From positions 39,082-103,081 of the forward strand of contig NZ_JABBPE010000017.1 in the NCBI RefSeq assembly GCF_012927455.1: a DNA stretch of 64,000 bases, read 5' to 3'. The position numbers and the translations under genes were made by a program. This DNA comes from Polaromonas sp. (GTDB taxonomy: Bacteria; Pseudomonadota; Gammaproteobacteria; Burkholderiales; Burkholderiaceae_C). The number at the start of each line of letters is the position of its first letter. Position 1 is the first letter of the stretch. The notes beneath the pieces are model-generated. The model did not search any database and had not been told where the DNA came from. It worked only from the letters and a program-made list of their open reading frames with translations. This document shows positions 15,845-23,934 of the stretch, one piece after another.

Positions 15845-16693
15845 CTAGCGGGCCTGCGCCAGCGCATCCGGGCGCGCTGGAGGCTGCAGTTGGCGGCGCT
15901 GCATCTGCCGGGTCGCCAGGCCGATGATGATCAGGGTGCCGAGGTAAAACGCCAGCTGCAATCCGGACGGCCGCGCGTCGTAGCCCGCCAGCGCGTGCAG
16001 CAAAACGCCGAACGGCGAGTCGGTCCGCAATACCGCCGAGGTATCCCATAGCGAGTTCGACCACCTGTCGACCAGACCCGCCTGGGCCAGCGCCCGGGCC
16101 AGTTGGCTGGCAATGGCCGCCGCCAGCAGCATGATGAGGACGTTGGTCACGGCGAAAAGATTGTGCGGTTTGACGCGCGACAGGCCGAAATAAATCATGA
16201 CGCCAAGCGCCACGCCGCCCAGCACGCCCAGCGCCGCGCCCAGCAGCATGCTTGAGGTACTGCCAGGCGTCCCGGTTGCCAGGCCGGCGACGAACAACAC
16301 CGTTTCAGCGCCCTCGCGCAGCACCGCCAGCACGACGGCTACGATCAGCGCGCGCGGCGAGCGTGTGCCTTCTCGTACCGAACTGCCCAGTCGCCTGGCA
16401 TCCTGCGACATCTCCCTGCCATGCGTGGAGACCCAGATGCAGTGCCAGGCCAGCATTACCAGCGCCAGGCTGAGGATGCCGACATTGACCAGGTCCTGGC
16501 CAATGCCGTCGGCCAGAGTGCTGATCTTGCTGGCACCGGCGGCCAGCGCGAGCGCCCCCAAAAGGCCCGCGAAGACGCCGCCGGCAAGCCATGTCATTCG
16601 GCCTGCAAGGCCACGCGTGGCGGCCGCAACGATGCCGACAAACAGGGCGGCTTCCAGCGTCTCGCGAAAAACAATGATGGCGGTGGCAAACAT
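15845..16693 (-). CDS. FTR1-family iron permease (EfeU-like)
   Basis: 282-residue inner-membrane protein with about seven hydrophobic segments. The two signature Fe-binding REXXE motifs are present: RETLE at residues 10-14 and REGAE at about 127-131. Family members import ferric iron, usually after oxidation of Fe(II) by a partner protein. The gene follows the cupredoxin gene by 20 bp and a Fur-box-like palindrome lies upstream of the operon. No EfeB peroxidase is seen, so this is a compact variant of the system. Confidence 0.92.
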   Translation of the reverse strand: MFATAIIVFRETLEAALFVGIVAAATRGLAGRMTWLAGGVFAGLLGALALAAGASKISTLADGIGQDLVNVGILSLALVMLAWHCIWVSTHGREMSQDARRLGSSVREGTRSPRALIVAVVLAVLREGAETVLFVAGLATGTPGSTSSMLLGAALGVLGGVALGVMIYFGLSRVKPHNLFAVTNVLIMLLAAAIASQLARALAQAGLVDRWSNSLWDTSAVLRTDSPFGVLLHALAGYDARPSGLQLAFYLGTLIIIGLATRQMQRRQLQPPARPDALAQAR

Positions 16694-16713
16694 GGGGCGT
16701 CCTGATTTGATGG

Positions 16714-17061
16714 CTATTCGGCGACGACCACGCCTTTGGCGGTGGCTTCGTTGTATTCACCCGCAAACTCGTACTTTCCGGGCTTGAGCGGCCCGATGAA
16801 AATGACTACCTTGGCGCCGGGCGGAACCACTTTCTCCCGGTTCAGCGTGTGGCTCTCGAATTCTTCGGGTGTTGCATCCTGGTTGTGCACCGTCAGGCGA
16901 ATGCGCTGGCCCGCCGGCACCTTGATTTCAGTCGGCTCGAAACGGTGATTTTTAATCACCAGCAGTGCTTCGGAATCGGCCATGGTAAGGGTGCAGGCGC
17001 AGAGCGCGGCCACGCCGCCCACCATGCGCAAGGCGTTGGAAGATGCAGTGAAAGATTTCAT
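16714..17061 (-). CDS. Periplasmic cupredoxin-like protein (EfeO N-domain type)
   Basis: 115 residues with a signal peptide (about residues 1-28) followed by one cupredoxin_1 domain: FEPTEIKVPAGQRIRLTVHN, then EEFESHTLNREKVVPPGA and PGKYEFAGEYN. This matches the stand-alone form of the EfeO cupredoxin that accompanies FTR1 permeases. It probably binds or oxidises iron in the periplasm and hands it to the permease. First gene of the three-gene operon. Confidence 0.88.
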   Translation of the reverse strand: MKSFTASSNALRMVGGVAALCACTLTMADSEALLVIKNHRFEPTEIKVPAGQRIRLTVHNQDATPEEFESHTLNREKVVPPGAKVVIFIGPLKPGKYEFAGEYNEATAKGVVVAE

Positions 17062-17098
17062 TTTTACCTGTCATGTTTGTTCAATAATTGAAGTGTAA

Positions 17099-17113
17099 TA
17101 AGAATGATTCGTA
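17099..17113. promoter_or_regulatory. Fur-box-like operator
   Basis: TAAGAATGATTCGTA is a 7-1-7 inverted repeat with a single arm mismatch, very close to the Fur pattern TGATAATnATTATCA. It lies 38 bp upstream of the cupredoxin ATG in an AT-rich stretch. Iron-dependent repression of the operon is inferred. Confidence 0.7.
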
Positions 17114-17236
17114 TATGCAACGGCTATTTAAAGATTAAAAATTTGGCTGAAAAAGTGGGGCAATTTCGTCCGAGGCGGACAGGCTGCGGTCCCTCAACTG
17201 AAAGAGCCGCTGGTCCCGATGTCAGGGATTAAAAAT

Positions 17237-17284
17237 GGCTGTAGCCCATACAGGACGGGCGTGACCAGCTATTTATTCAGTAGC
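17237..17284. repeat. Dispersed palindromic repeat
   Basis: GGCTGTAGCCCATAC, ACGGGCGTGACCAGCTATT, AGTAGC. Forward orientation, downstream of the histidine phosphatase gene. The rest of the 17114-17319 gap holds nothing I can name. Confidence 0.8.
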
Positions 17285-17319
17285 ATCTTGCTTCAAGCCG
17301 CTTCAGGGCAAAGCCGGCT

Positions 17320-18114
17320 TTACGCGTAGGTCACCCAGCTGGCGTATTCGGGCGCATCGAGGTGCGGCAGCGTGTTGTAGGTCACCAGCATGTGGCGTTT
17401 GGGCGTGAAGGCGAATTCGGTGACCGAGCAGTTGCGGATGCGCAGGTTCAGCTCAATCGTTGTCTCGGGGCTGGTGCCCAGCACCTGGCCGACGGCGGTC
17501 GCTATCGGGCCGCCGCTGGAGACCAGCAGCACGTTGCCCTCGCACTCGGTGCGGATGTGCGCCAGCGCAGCGGCTACGCCCGCAGAAAATTCGCGGTAGC
17601 TGGGCATGCCCACGGGGCTGACGGCGCCGGTCATCCACTGCGCCAGGCCGGCTTTTAGCAGGCGAAAGTGGTGCCGGTAGAGCTCGGGCGTGTCGGGTTT
17701 TTCCAGCGTGTGGGGGTGGATGGCGCCGATCACGGCTTGGCTGTCGTATTCATTGAGGCCAGGCCAGAAGAGGTGCGCCCCCACGCTTGCCACTGCGTGT
17801 GCCGCGCTGCCCCCCGGGGGGGCTGAACTTGCTTGGGGCGGGCCGTCGCTGCGTTCGCGTGCCCCTACGCTTTCTTCATGGCCTGTCGGGCTAGCCGGCG
17901 CCATGAATTCAACCCCCAGGCCCTCGCAAATGCCGGCCAGGGTCTGGGTCTGGCGTTTCAGGGTGCCGGTCATCGCGCTGGTGAAGGTCACGCCTTTGAG
18001 GCGGAAATACTCTCCCAGCCGCATGGCTTGCTGCCGCCCCAGGGCGCTGAGCTGGTCGTAGTCGTCGGCGCCAAATGAAGCCTGGCCGTGGCGTACAAGG
18101 TATAAGGTTCCCAC
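17320..18114 (-). CDS. Histidine phosphatase family protein with in-frame insert
   Basis: 264 residues. The N-terminal catalytic motif LYLVRHGQASFG (RHG) and the later VLLVSSGGPIATAV identify the phosphoglycerate-mutase-like superfamily; the second catalytic His of typical members is replaced by SGG here. Residues about 72-115, between VEFMAPAS and FWPGLNEYDSQ, are a low-complexity Ala/Gly/Pro stretch encoded by the GC-rich element also found in priA. The substrate is unknown. Confidence 0.85.
   Translation of the reverse strand: MGTLYLVRHGQASFGADDYDQLSALGRQQAMRLGEYFRLKGVTFTSAMTGTLKRQTQTLAGICEGLGVEFMAPASPTGHEESVGARERSDGPPQASSAPPGGSAAHAVASVGAHLFWPGLNEYDSQAVIGAIHPHTLEKPDTPELYRHHFRLLKAGLAQWMTGAVSPVGMPSYREFSAGVAAALAHIRTECEGNVLLVSSGGPIATAVGQVLGTSPETTIELNLRIRNCSVTEFAFTPKRHMLVTYNTLPHLDAPEYASWVTYA
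17777..17877. repeat. GC-rich element inside histidine phosphatase gene
   Basis: CCCCCACGCTTG, GCGCTGCCCCCCGGGGGGG, then GCTTGGGGCGGGCC. The left half matches priA copy a at 515-560 almost base for base. The frame stays open across it. Confidence 0.75.
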
Positions 18115-18180
18115 AGCGCGAATTAGACCAGAGCAGCCCTTGAAAATTGTCGCGTGCGTGACGACGACTGGCGGGCGTTT

Positions 18181-18540
18181 TTAGTGCGGCAGTGCCGCCG
18201 CCTTGGCTGGCGCAGCATTCGGCGGCGCGGCTGCCAGCGTGGTGCGCTGGGCGGCGAGCTGTTGAGCCGATTCATCGACGCGCGGCAAAGACAGGTAGCG
18301 CAGGCAGCAGACGCGCAAAAATGACGTGAAGTTGGGGTTGTCTTCGCGCAGCGCGCAGAGTTCCTCGTACAGCGTGGCGATCATCTGGTTAGTGGTTTTG
18401 CCCTCGCGCGCGGCGATCTCCGCCAGCACGTCCCAAAACAGGTTCTCCAGCCGGATGGTGGTCACGACGTTGCTGATGCGTATGGAACGCGTGCGCGCTT
18501 CGTACTGGATCGGGTCGGCATGCACATAGACGTAACACAT
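18181..18540 (-). CDS. Ribbon-helix-helix domain protein (RHH_4 type)
   Basis: 119 residues. The segment TRSIRISNVVTTIRLENLFW, followed by LAEIAAREGKTTNQMI and FTSFLRVCCLRYL, is characteristic of a small family I know as RHH_4. These are presumed DNA binders of unknown target. The last 30 residues are Ala/Pro-rich. It lies downstream of the GMC oxidoreductase gene on the same strand, 113 bp away, so it may or may not be in that transcript. Confidence 0.82.
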   Translation of the reverse strand: MCYVYVHADPIQYEARTRSIRISNVVTTIRLENLFWDVLAEIAAREGKTTNQMIATLYEELCALREDNPNFTSFLRVCCLRYLSLPRVDESAQQLAAQRTTLAAAPPNAAPAKAAALPH

Positions 18541-18653
18541 GAAGCGCTCCTTGACGGCCGGGACGGACGGAAAGACTTGAACAACTTGTCTGAAAAAAGA
18601 ACGGAGCGGCGACCGCTGCCGCCCGCCCCTTTCTCCACAGACGCCAGCATGCC

Positions 18654-20222
18654 TTAAATCGCTTTTTCCGTCATCTGTTTGGCAATGTAATCAGCCTGGC
18701 GAATTGCCAGCGAGACAATCGTCAGCGTCGGGTTTTCCGCGCCGCCGGTGGTGAACTGGCTGCCGTCAGAGATGAACAGATTGTTGATGTCATGCGTCTG
18801 GCCCCACTTGTTGCAGACGCCGTCACGCGCGCTGGCGCTCATGCGGCAGGTGCCCAGGTTGTGGGTGGAAGGGTAGGGCGGCGTGCGGAAGGTTTTAATC
18901 GATCCCGCCGCCTGGTACACCCGCTCGCCTTGGGTGAAGGCGTGGTTACGCATGGCGATGTCGTTCTCGTGATCGTCGTAGTGCACATTGGGCACGGCGC
19001 TGCCCCATTTGTCCTTGACGGCCGTGTTCAGCGTCACGCGGTTGCTTTCGCGGGGCATGTCTTCGCCGACTATCCACATGCCGGCCAGGTTGGTGTAGCG
19101 GTCCATCCACCAGGTGAAGTCGCTGCCCCAGCCGCCCGGGTTCAAAAAGGCGGCCATGAAGGGCACGCCCAGCGACAGCGTTTCCAATTCATACCCGCCT
19201 ATAAAACCGCGTTTGGTGTTGTGACCCGCTTCATCACGGATGATGCCGGCCATCGTGGTGCCGCGGTACATGTGCACCGGTTCCTTGAAGGCCCCGTACA
19301 CCGTGCCGGTGAGGTGGCGCATGTAGTTGCGGCCGACCTGGCCCGAGGAGTTGGCCAGACCGTTGGGAAACTGCGGCGAGCTCGACAGCAGCAGCAGGCG
19401 CGGCGTTTCAATCGAGTTGCCGGCGACGCAGACCACGCGTGCTTTTTGCCGTTGCTCCTTGCCGTCCTTGTCGAAGTACACCACGCCACTCGCCTTGCCG
19501 GCGGCATTGTGCTCGATGCGCGAGACATGCGACTCGGGCCGCAAATCGAGGTTGCCGGTGGCTTCGGCCTTCGGAATTTCGACATACAGCGTGGACCATT
19601 TGGCCCCCGACTTGCAGCCCTGGAAGCAAAAGCCCATCTGCATGCAGCGACCGCGGCCATCGCGTGGTTCACTGTTGATCGCCATGTTGCCGGTGTGCAC
19701 TTCTTTGTAGCCGAGCTTGGTGGCCCCTGCATTCAGGACCTTGAAGTTGTTGTTGCCTGGCAGGCCGGGAATGCCGTTGGTGCGCGTCACGCCCATCTTG
19801 TTTTCGGCCTTGGCGTAGTAAGGCTCCAGCTCTTTGAGCGTGACGGGCCAGTCCAGCAGATTCGTGCCCTTGAGCTCGCCGTAGTGCGTTTTGGCGCGAA
19901 ATTCGTGGTCTTGCAGGCGCAGCGAGGCACCGGCCCAGTGGGTCGTGGTGCCGCCCACGGTTTTGCAGATCCAGGTCGGCAGGTTGGGAAAGTCTTTGGC
20001 AATGCGCCAGGTGCCGGAGGTGGTGCGGTTGTCCAGCCACGCCAGCTGGCTGAAGGACTTCCATTCGTCGTTGATGTAGCTGGTCTGCGACTGCATCGCA
20101 CCGGCTTCCAGGACGACGACTTTGACGCCCTTGATGCAAAGCTCGTGGGCCAGTGTGCCGCCGCCCGCGCCCGAGCCAATGATGACGACCACGCTGTCGT
20201 CGTTGCTGTCAATTTTTGCCAT
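18654..20222 (-). CDS. GMC-family FAD-dependent oxidoreductase
   Basis: 522 residues. FAD-binding motif VVVIIGSGAGGGTLAHEL near the N-terminus, the second GMC signature TVGGTTTHWAG, a Cys-rich CMQMGFCFQGCKSG segment, and the C-terminal catalytic region with THNLGTCRM and FISDGSQFTTGGAENPTLT. This matches the flavoprotein (alpha) subunit of gluconate 2-dehydrogenase-like complexes. The preceding Tat-exported protein looks like the matching gamma subunit (54 bp upstream). The cytochrome c subunit of the classic complex is not next to it. The substrate is likely a sugar, sugar acid or alcohol. Confidence 0.88.
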   Translation of the reverse strand: MAKIDSNDDSVVVIIGSGAGGGTLAHELCIKGVKVVVLEAGAMQSQTSYINDEWKSFSQLAWLDNRTTSGTWRIAKDFPNLPTWICKTVGGTTTHWAGASLRLQDHEFRAKTHYGELKGTNLLDWPVTLKELEPYYAKAENKMGVTRTNGIPGLPGNNNFKVLNAGATKLGYKEVHTGNMAINSEPRDGRGRCMQMGFCFQGCKSGAKWSTLYVEIPKAEATGNLDLRPESHVSRIEHNAAGKASGVVYFDKDGKEQRQKARVVCVAGNSIETPRLLLLSSSPQFPNGLANSSGQVGRNYMRHLTGTVYGAFKEPVHMYRGTTMAGIIRDEAGHNTKRGFIGGYELETLSLGVPFMAAFLNPGGWGSDFTWWMDRYTNLAGMWIVGEDMPRESNRVTLNTAVKDKWGSAVPNVHYDDHENDIAMRNHAFTQGERVYQAAGSIKTFRTPPYPSTHNLGTCRMSASARDGVCNKWGQTHDINNLFISDGSQFTTGGAENPTLTIVSLAIRQADYIAKQMTEKAI

Positions 20223-20276
20223 GATGTGTGTCCTGATAAAAAGAAAAGGTGACCTCGGGAGGATGTGCCAACGGCG

Positions 20277-20909
20277 TCAGCCCATCCAGGCCGCAGGACT
20301 GGCGTCTTTCGACGGCTCGGGCAACCACTTCAGATCCTGGAAGCCGCGTGTGATGTAGCCGCCTTTTTCCCACGACGAGCCGGGGTAGCCGAGCGCTGTG
20401 AAGGCCATGTCGTTGTCATACAAAGAAGTCACGCACTTGCCCCGTACCGCGGCAAAAAACGGCGTGCTTTCCAGCGACTTGACGGCCGCAAGCTGCTTGG
20501 CTGGTGTGGCTTTGGTGAAGTTGCCGCCGGCGGCCTTGTCCAGGTCGGCAATACCGCCACGCAGCAACGTCGTCGTTTTGGCGTCGCTGGTGGCGCCTGC
20601 GTCCAGGTCCTTGGCCAGCAAGGCGTACACGGCATCCGGCAACTTGGCGTGCGGGTACAGCACACGGCCCATCTTCATCAGCGTGGTGCCTTCGGCGCTG
20701 CTCAGCGTTTTCAGCTCGACCGCCCAGGCCCGCGAGGGCGCCAGCGCGCTCAAGACGCCGCCCGCAGCCAGCGTACCCAGCAACAGGCCACTGCCACGCA
20801 GCAGGCTGCGCCGCGTCAGCGGCAGCTTCAGTTTTGGCACCTCGCCGCTGTCTTCGCCGCAGCTGTCGGCCACGGAATGGCTCAGGGAAGTAATCGGTAT
20901 GACTTTCAT
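20277..20909 (-). CDS. Tat-exported gluconate 2-dehydrogenase subunit 3-like protein
   Basis: 210 residues from the ATG at 20909, which has AGGAGA eight bases upstream; an in-frame start 51 bp further up lacks such a site. A twin-arginine signal (LTRRSLLRGSGLLLG) sits at about residues 31-45. The mature part, from LKTLSSAEGTTLMKMGRVLY to YPGSSWEKGGYITRG, fits the gluconate 2-dehydrogenase subunit 3 family. It most likely escorts the signal-less GMC flavoprotein encoded next through the Tat pore. Confidence 0.82.
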   Translation of the reverse strand: MKVIPITSLSHSVADSCGEDSGEVPKLKLPLTRRSLLRGSGLLLGTLAAGGVLSALAPSRAWAVELKTLSSAEGTTLMKMGRVLYPHAKLPDAVYALLAKDLDAGATSDAKTTTLLRGGIADLDKAAGGNFTKATPAKQLAAVKSLESTPFFAAVRGKCVTSLYDNDMAFTALGYPGSSWEKGGYITRGFQDLKWLPEPSKDASPAAWMG

Positions 20910-20995
20910 CGGTGTCTCCTGTGGGGTGGATTTTTCGGTGCGTTCATACGCACGTTTCATACGGTATCGCGATGGCGGCGCGTGCGCCTCGGGGT

Positions 20996-21394
20996 TTATT
21001 GGTAGTGGCCGTGGCGTTCGAGCACCTCCACCTTGTAGCCGTCGGGGTCCTGAATAAAAAAGTAGCGCGCAATCAGCGCTCCGTCATCCGCCTTGAACTC
21101 CTTGACATCGAGCGGGCTGTAGCCCAGGCCGATCAGCCGCTCGCGCTCGGCCGCCACATCGGACACGCAGACGCCGACATGGCCGTAGCCATCGCCATGG
21201 CTGTAGGGCTCAATCCGGCCCTTGTTCCAGGTCAGTTCAAGCTCCGCATCGTTTTCCGCGTTGCGCAGGTAGACCAGCGAAAAGCCGGGAAAATCGAGCC
21301 GGTGCGCCGGCGTCAGGCCAACGCAATCGGCATAAAACCGGAGCGACTGGTCCAGATCCAGCACCCGGATCATGCTGTGGATGATTTTTGACAT
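20996..21394 (-). CDS. Glyoxalase I-like VOC protein (lactoylglutathione lyase)
   Basis: 132 residues with the glyoxalase I pattern: IHSMIRVLDLDQSLRFYAD, LVYLRN, ELELTWNKG, GHVGVCVSD and the C-terminal FFIQDPDGYKVEVLER. Metal ligands expected in GloA (His near residue 6, Glu in ELELT, His in GHVGV, Glu in YKVEVLE) are all present. It would convert the hemithioacetal of methylglyoxal and glutathione to lactoylglutathione. Confidence 0.88.
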   Translation of the reverse strand: MSKIIHSMIRVLDLDQSLRFYADCVGLTPAHRLDFPGFSLVYLRNAENDAELELTWNKGRIEPYSHGDGYGHVGVCVSDVAAERERLIGLGYSPLDVKEFKADDGALIARYFFIQDPDGYKVEVLERHGHYQ

Positions 21395-21532
21395 GACGGC
21401 CTTTTTAAACTCTTTGAAATCAGGTGTTCACTCTAGAACCGGATGCAGGCCACAAGGTAATAAACGGCTAAATGGCCACGCTTGAATCGCCAGAAATACC
21501 CCCTCGGAAACCCTAGGAGGGCGCTGCATACG

Positions 21533-21575
21533 GCGGAAAACGGCGCGACTTGCTTCGTTTTGCCGCTGCTGCCAG
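21533..21575. repeat. Imperfect inverted repeat upstream of the secreted creatininase
   Basis: CGGCGGAAAACG and CGTTTTGCCG can pair around a loop of about 13 nt. No T-tract follows. It lies in the 240-bp gap between the divergent glyoxalase and creatininase genes; a regulatory role is possible but unproven. Confidence 0.3.
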
Positions 21576-21638
21576 CCGTGCCTTCGAAGGCGGTGATAAT
21601 CGGCGCCACTGTGGGCAGGGTTCAAGCCGCGGTTCTAA

Positions 21639-22454
21639 ATGAAGGAAGCTATCGTGCGTGCTGTCTGGATTGTCTTGTTGGGCGCTTTGCTGGGGCTGCA
21701 GGCCGCCGCTGCCGAGCCCGCCACGGTCGCGCTTGACGACATGACCTGGACCGAGGTCCAGCGCGCGCTCAAGTCGGGGTCGTCCACCGTCATCATTCCG
21801 GTCGGCGGCACCGAGCAAAGCGGCCCGCACATGGCGCTGGGCAAGCACAACAGCCGCGTCAAAGCGCTGGCCGGCCGCATCGCCAGCCGCCTGGGCCACA
21901 CGCTGGTGGCACCCGTCATCGCCTACGTGCCCGAGGGCGGCATCACGCCGCCACAAGGGCATATGCGCTTTGCCGGCACCCTGTCGGTCTCGGCCGAAGC
22001 TTTTGGCGGCATCATTGACGGCGCCGCGCGAAGCCTCAAACAGCACGGTTTCAAGGACATCGTGCTGATCGGTGACCACGGCGGCTATCAGCCGCAGCTC
22101 AAGACCATCGCCGCGCGCCTGAACCGTGAATGGACGGCCACGCCGGTGCGGGTTCATTTCATCGAGGACTACTACCGTGTCGCGCAAACCGCTTATGTCG
22201 AGGCCTTGCGCGCCAGGGGGCTGAGCGACTCGCAGATCGGAACGCATGCCGGCACGGCCGACACCGCACTGCTGATGGCGCTGGATGCCAGCATGGTGCA
22301 GCCGGCACGCTTTGAGGAAGCCGCCAGAGACGGCGCGGCGGCCGGCACGCTGGGCGATCCGCGCAAGGCCACTGCGGCTTTGGGTGAACTGGGCGTGGAG
22401 CTGATCGTTACGCGCACCGTCGATGCCATCAGGGCCGCGCAGGCGCGCCACTGA
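21639..22454 (+). CDS. Secreted creatininase-family protein
   Basis: 271 residues with a signal peptide (cleavage after LQAAAA). The family core is seen in PVGGTEQSGPHMALGKHN, GHMRFAGTLSVS, GDHGGYQPQLK and THAGTADTALLM. Compared with the cytosolic paralogue at 11969-12811, the Asp of the first motif is His, and the Glu of HAGEIETS is Ala-Asp. These changes recur in exported members as far as I know. It is followed after 55 bp by a secreted beta-propeller gene, so a joint periplasmic function is likely. Confidence 0.85.
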   Translation: MKEAIVRAVWIVLLGALLGLQAAAAEPATVALDDMTWTEVQRALKSGSSTVIIPVGGTEQSGPHMALGKHNSRVKALAGRIASRLGHTLVAPVIAYVPEGGITPPQGHMRFAGTLSVSAEAFGGIIDGAARSLKQHGFKDIVLIGDHGGYQPQLKTIAARLNREWTATPVRVHFIEDYYRVAQTAYVEALRARGLSDSQIGTHAGTADTALLMALDASMVQPARFEEAARDGAAAGTLGDPRKATAALGELGVELIVTRTVDAIRAAQARH

Positions 22455-22509
22455 AACTTGTCAACCGGCCCACGACTTGCGCGTTAACTTGTTTATTTAA
22501 AGTCGTTTT

Positions 22510-23808
22510 ATGTCCGTTTATTCCCGTTTGGCTTTCGCCCTGGCTACGGTGGCTACCGTGGCTGTGGTCAGTGGCGCTTCGCCGGGCGCCTTCGCACAGG
22601 ATGACGAGGTGCCCGCGCCTGCGCCTAAGGCTATCGTGACGGTGCCCGGCATGGCGCCGGTGCCGGACCCGCGCAATCTGTACAGTGAAACGACCAAGGG
22701 CAAATTCAGCCCCGCCACGGCGGGCGCGCTGGCGCTTGTTTACGTCCCCAACCGCGCTGAAAACACCGTGTCGGTGATTGATCCGGCCACGCTCAAGGTC
22801 GTTGACAAATTTAAGGTGGGCGTCAACCCCCAGCATGTGGTGCCCTCGTGGGATTTGAAGACGCTGTGGGTGGCCAACAATGCCGAAGGACGCAGCGACG
22901 GCAGCCTGACGCCCATCAACCCCCAGACCGGCAAGCCCGGCCCGGCGATTGCGGTGGAAGACCCCTACAACATGTACTTCTCGCCCGACGGGCAGCTGGC
23001 AATCGTGGTGGTCGAGGCCTTCAAACGGCTGGACTTTCGCGATGCGCACAGCATGAAGCTGGTCTATTCAATTGCCACGCCCGATTGCGCCGGCATCAAC
23101 CACGCCGATTTTTCCATTGATGGCCGCTTTGCCATATTCACCTGCGAATTTGGCGGGGCGCTCACCAAAATTGACCTGGTCAAGCGCCAGGTGGCGGCCA
23201 CCACCAAGCTCAGCCGCTACTTCAACCGGCCCGATGCGCTGATGGCAATTGCCGCGCCGGGCAAGAAGGCGGCCTGGATTGCCGACCCGGGCCAGCCAGG
23301 CGCCGACATTTGCACCACCCCCGGCATGCCGCAGGATGTACGGGTGTCGCCCGACGGCAAGACTTTTTTCATCGCCGACATGATGGCCGACGGTGTGCAT
23401 GTGGTGGACGGCGACAGCTTCAGGCAGATCGGCTTTCTTGAAACCGGCAAGGGCGCCCACGGTTTGTACCCCAGCCGGGACGGTAAAAGCCTGTATGTGG
23501 CCAACCGCGGCAGCAACCAGATTCGCGGCAAACCGCTGGGCAAGGGCAGTATCTCTGTGATTGATTTCGCCAGCCGCAGCGTCGTCAAAAACTGGCCCGT
23601 CCCCGGCGGCGGCAGCCCCGACATGGGCAATGTCAGCGCCGATGGCCAGCACCTGTGGCTGTCAGGGCGTTATGACAACGTGATTTACCGCATCGACACG
23701 CAGTCGGGCGCGGTCGACAAAATCAAGGTTGGCCGTGAACCGCATGGCCTGACGGTGTGGCCGCAGCCCGGCCGTTATTCGCTGGGCCATACCGGCAATC
23801 TGCGCTAG
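22510..23808 (+). CDS. Secreted YVTN-type beta-propeller protein
   Basis: 432 residues with a signal peptide (ASPGAFAQ). Repeated blades contain the YVTN-like motif: VYVPNRAENTVSVIDPATLK, LWVANN, LYVANRGSNQIRGKPLGKGS, and the final GREPHGLTVWPQPGRYSLGH. About seven blades are expected. Such propellers occur with PQQ or quinohemoprotein dehydrogenases and with metal-reduction proteins. Here the only neighbour in the transcript is the secreted creatininase. Confidence 0.85.
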   Translation: MSVYSRLAFALATVATVAVVSGASPGAFAQDDEVPAPAPKAIVTVPGMAPVPDPRNLYSETTKGKFSPATAGALALVYVPNRAENTVSVIDPATLKVVDKFKVGVNPQHVVPSWDLKTLWVANNAEGRSDGSLTPINPQTGKPGPAIAVEDPYNMYFSPDGQLAIVVVEAFKRLDFRDAHSMKLVYSIATPDCAGINHADFSIDGRFAIFTCEFGGALTKIDLVKRQVAATTKLSRYFNRPDALMAIAAPGKKAAWIADPGQPGADICTTPGMPQDVRVSPDGKTFFIADMMADGVHVVDGDSFRQIGFLETGKGAHGLYPSRDGKSLYVANRGSNQIRGKPLGKGSISVIDFASRSVVKNWPVPGGGSPDMGNVSADGQHLWLSGRYDNVIYRIDTQSGAVDKIKVGREPHGLTVWPQPGRYSLGHTGNLR

Positions 23809-23854
23809 GCCGATAGGGTTCAGCCGGTCGACGCTCTGCGGGAAGTTGGTATTA

Positions 23855-23902
23855 CTATCAAATAGATAGCTGTTTGCGCCCGTATTCATTGGGCTACAGG
23901 CC
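23855..23902. repeat. Dispersed palindromic repeat, reverse orientation
   Basis: CTATCAAATAGATAGCTG, then TTTGCGCCCGTATTCATT and GGGCTACAGGCC. Between convergent genes. Confidence 0.85.
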
Positions 23903-23934
23903 AATATGATTCTTAATCGTGAGTAATGGGGGAT

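Noticed and set aside
18792..20252. 486-codon plus-strand frame
   Set aside because: Antisense to the GMC oxidoreductase, whose FAD and catalytic motifs are unambiguous. Composition of the plus frame (Val/Ala/His/Arg) is that of a shadow.
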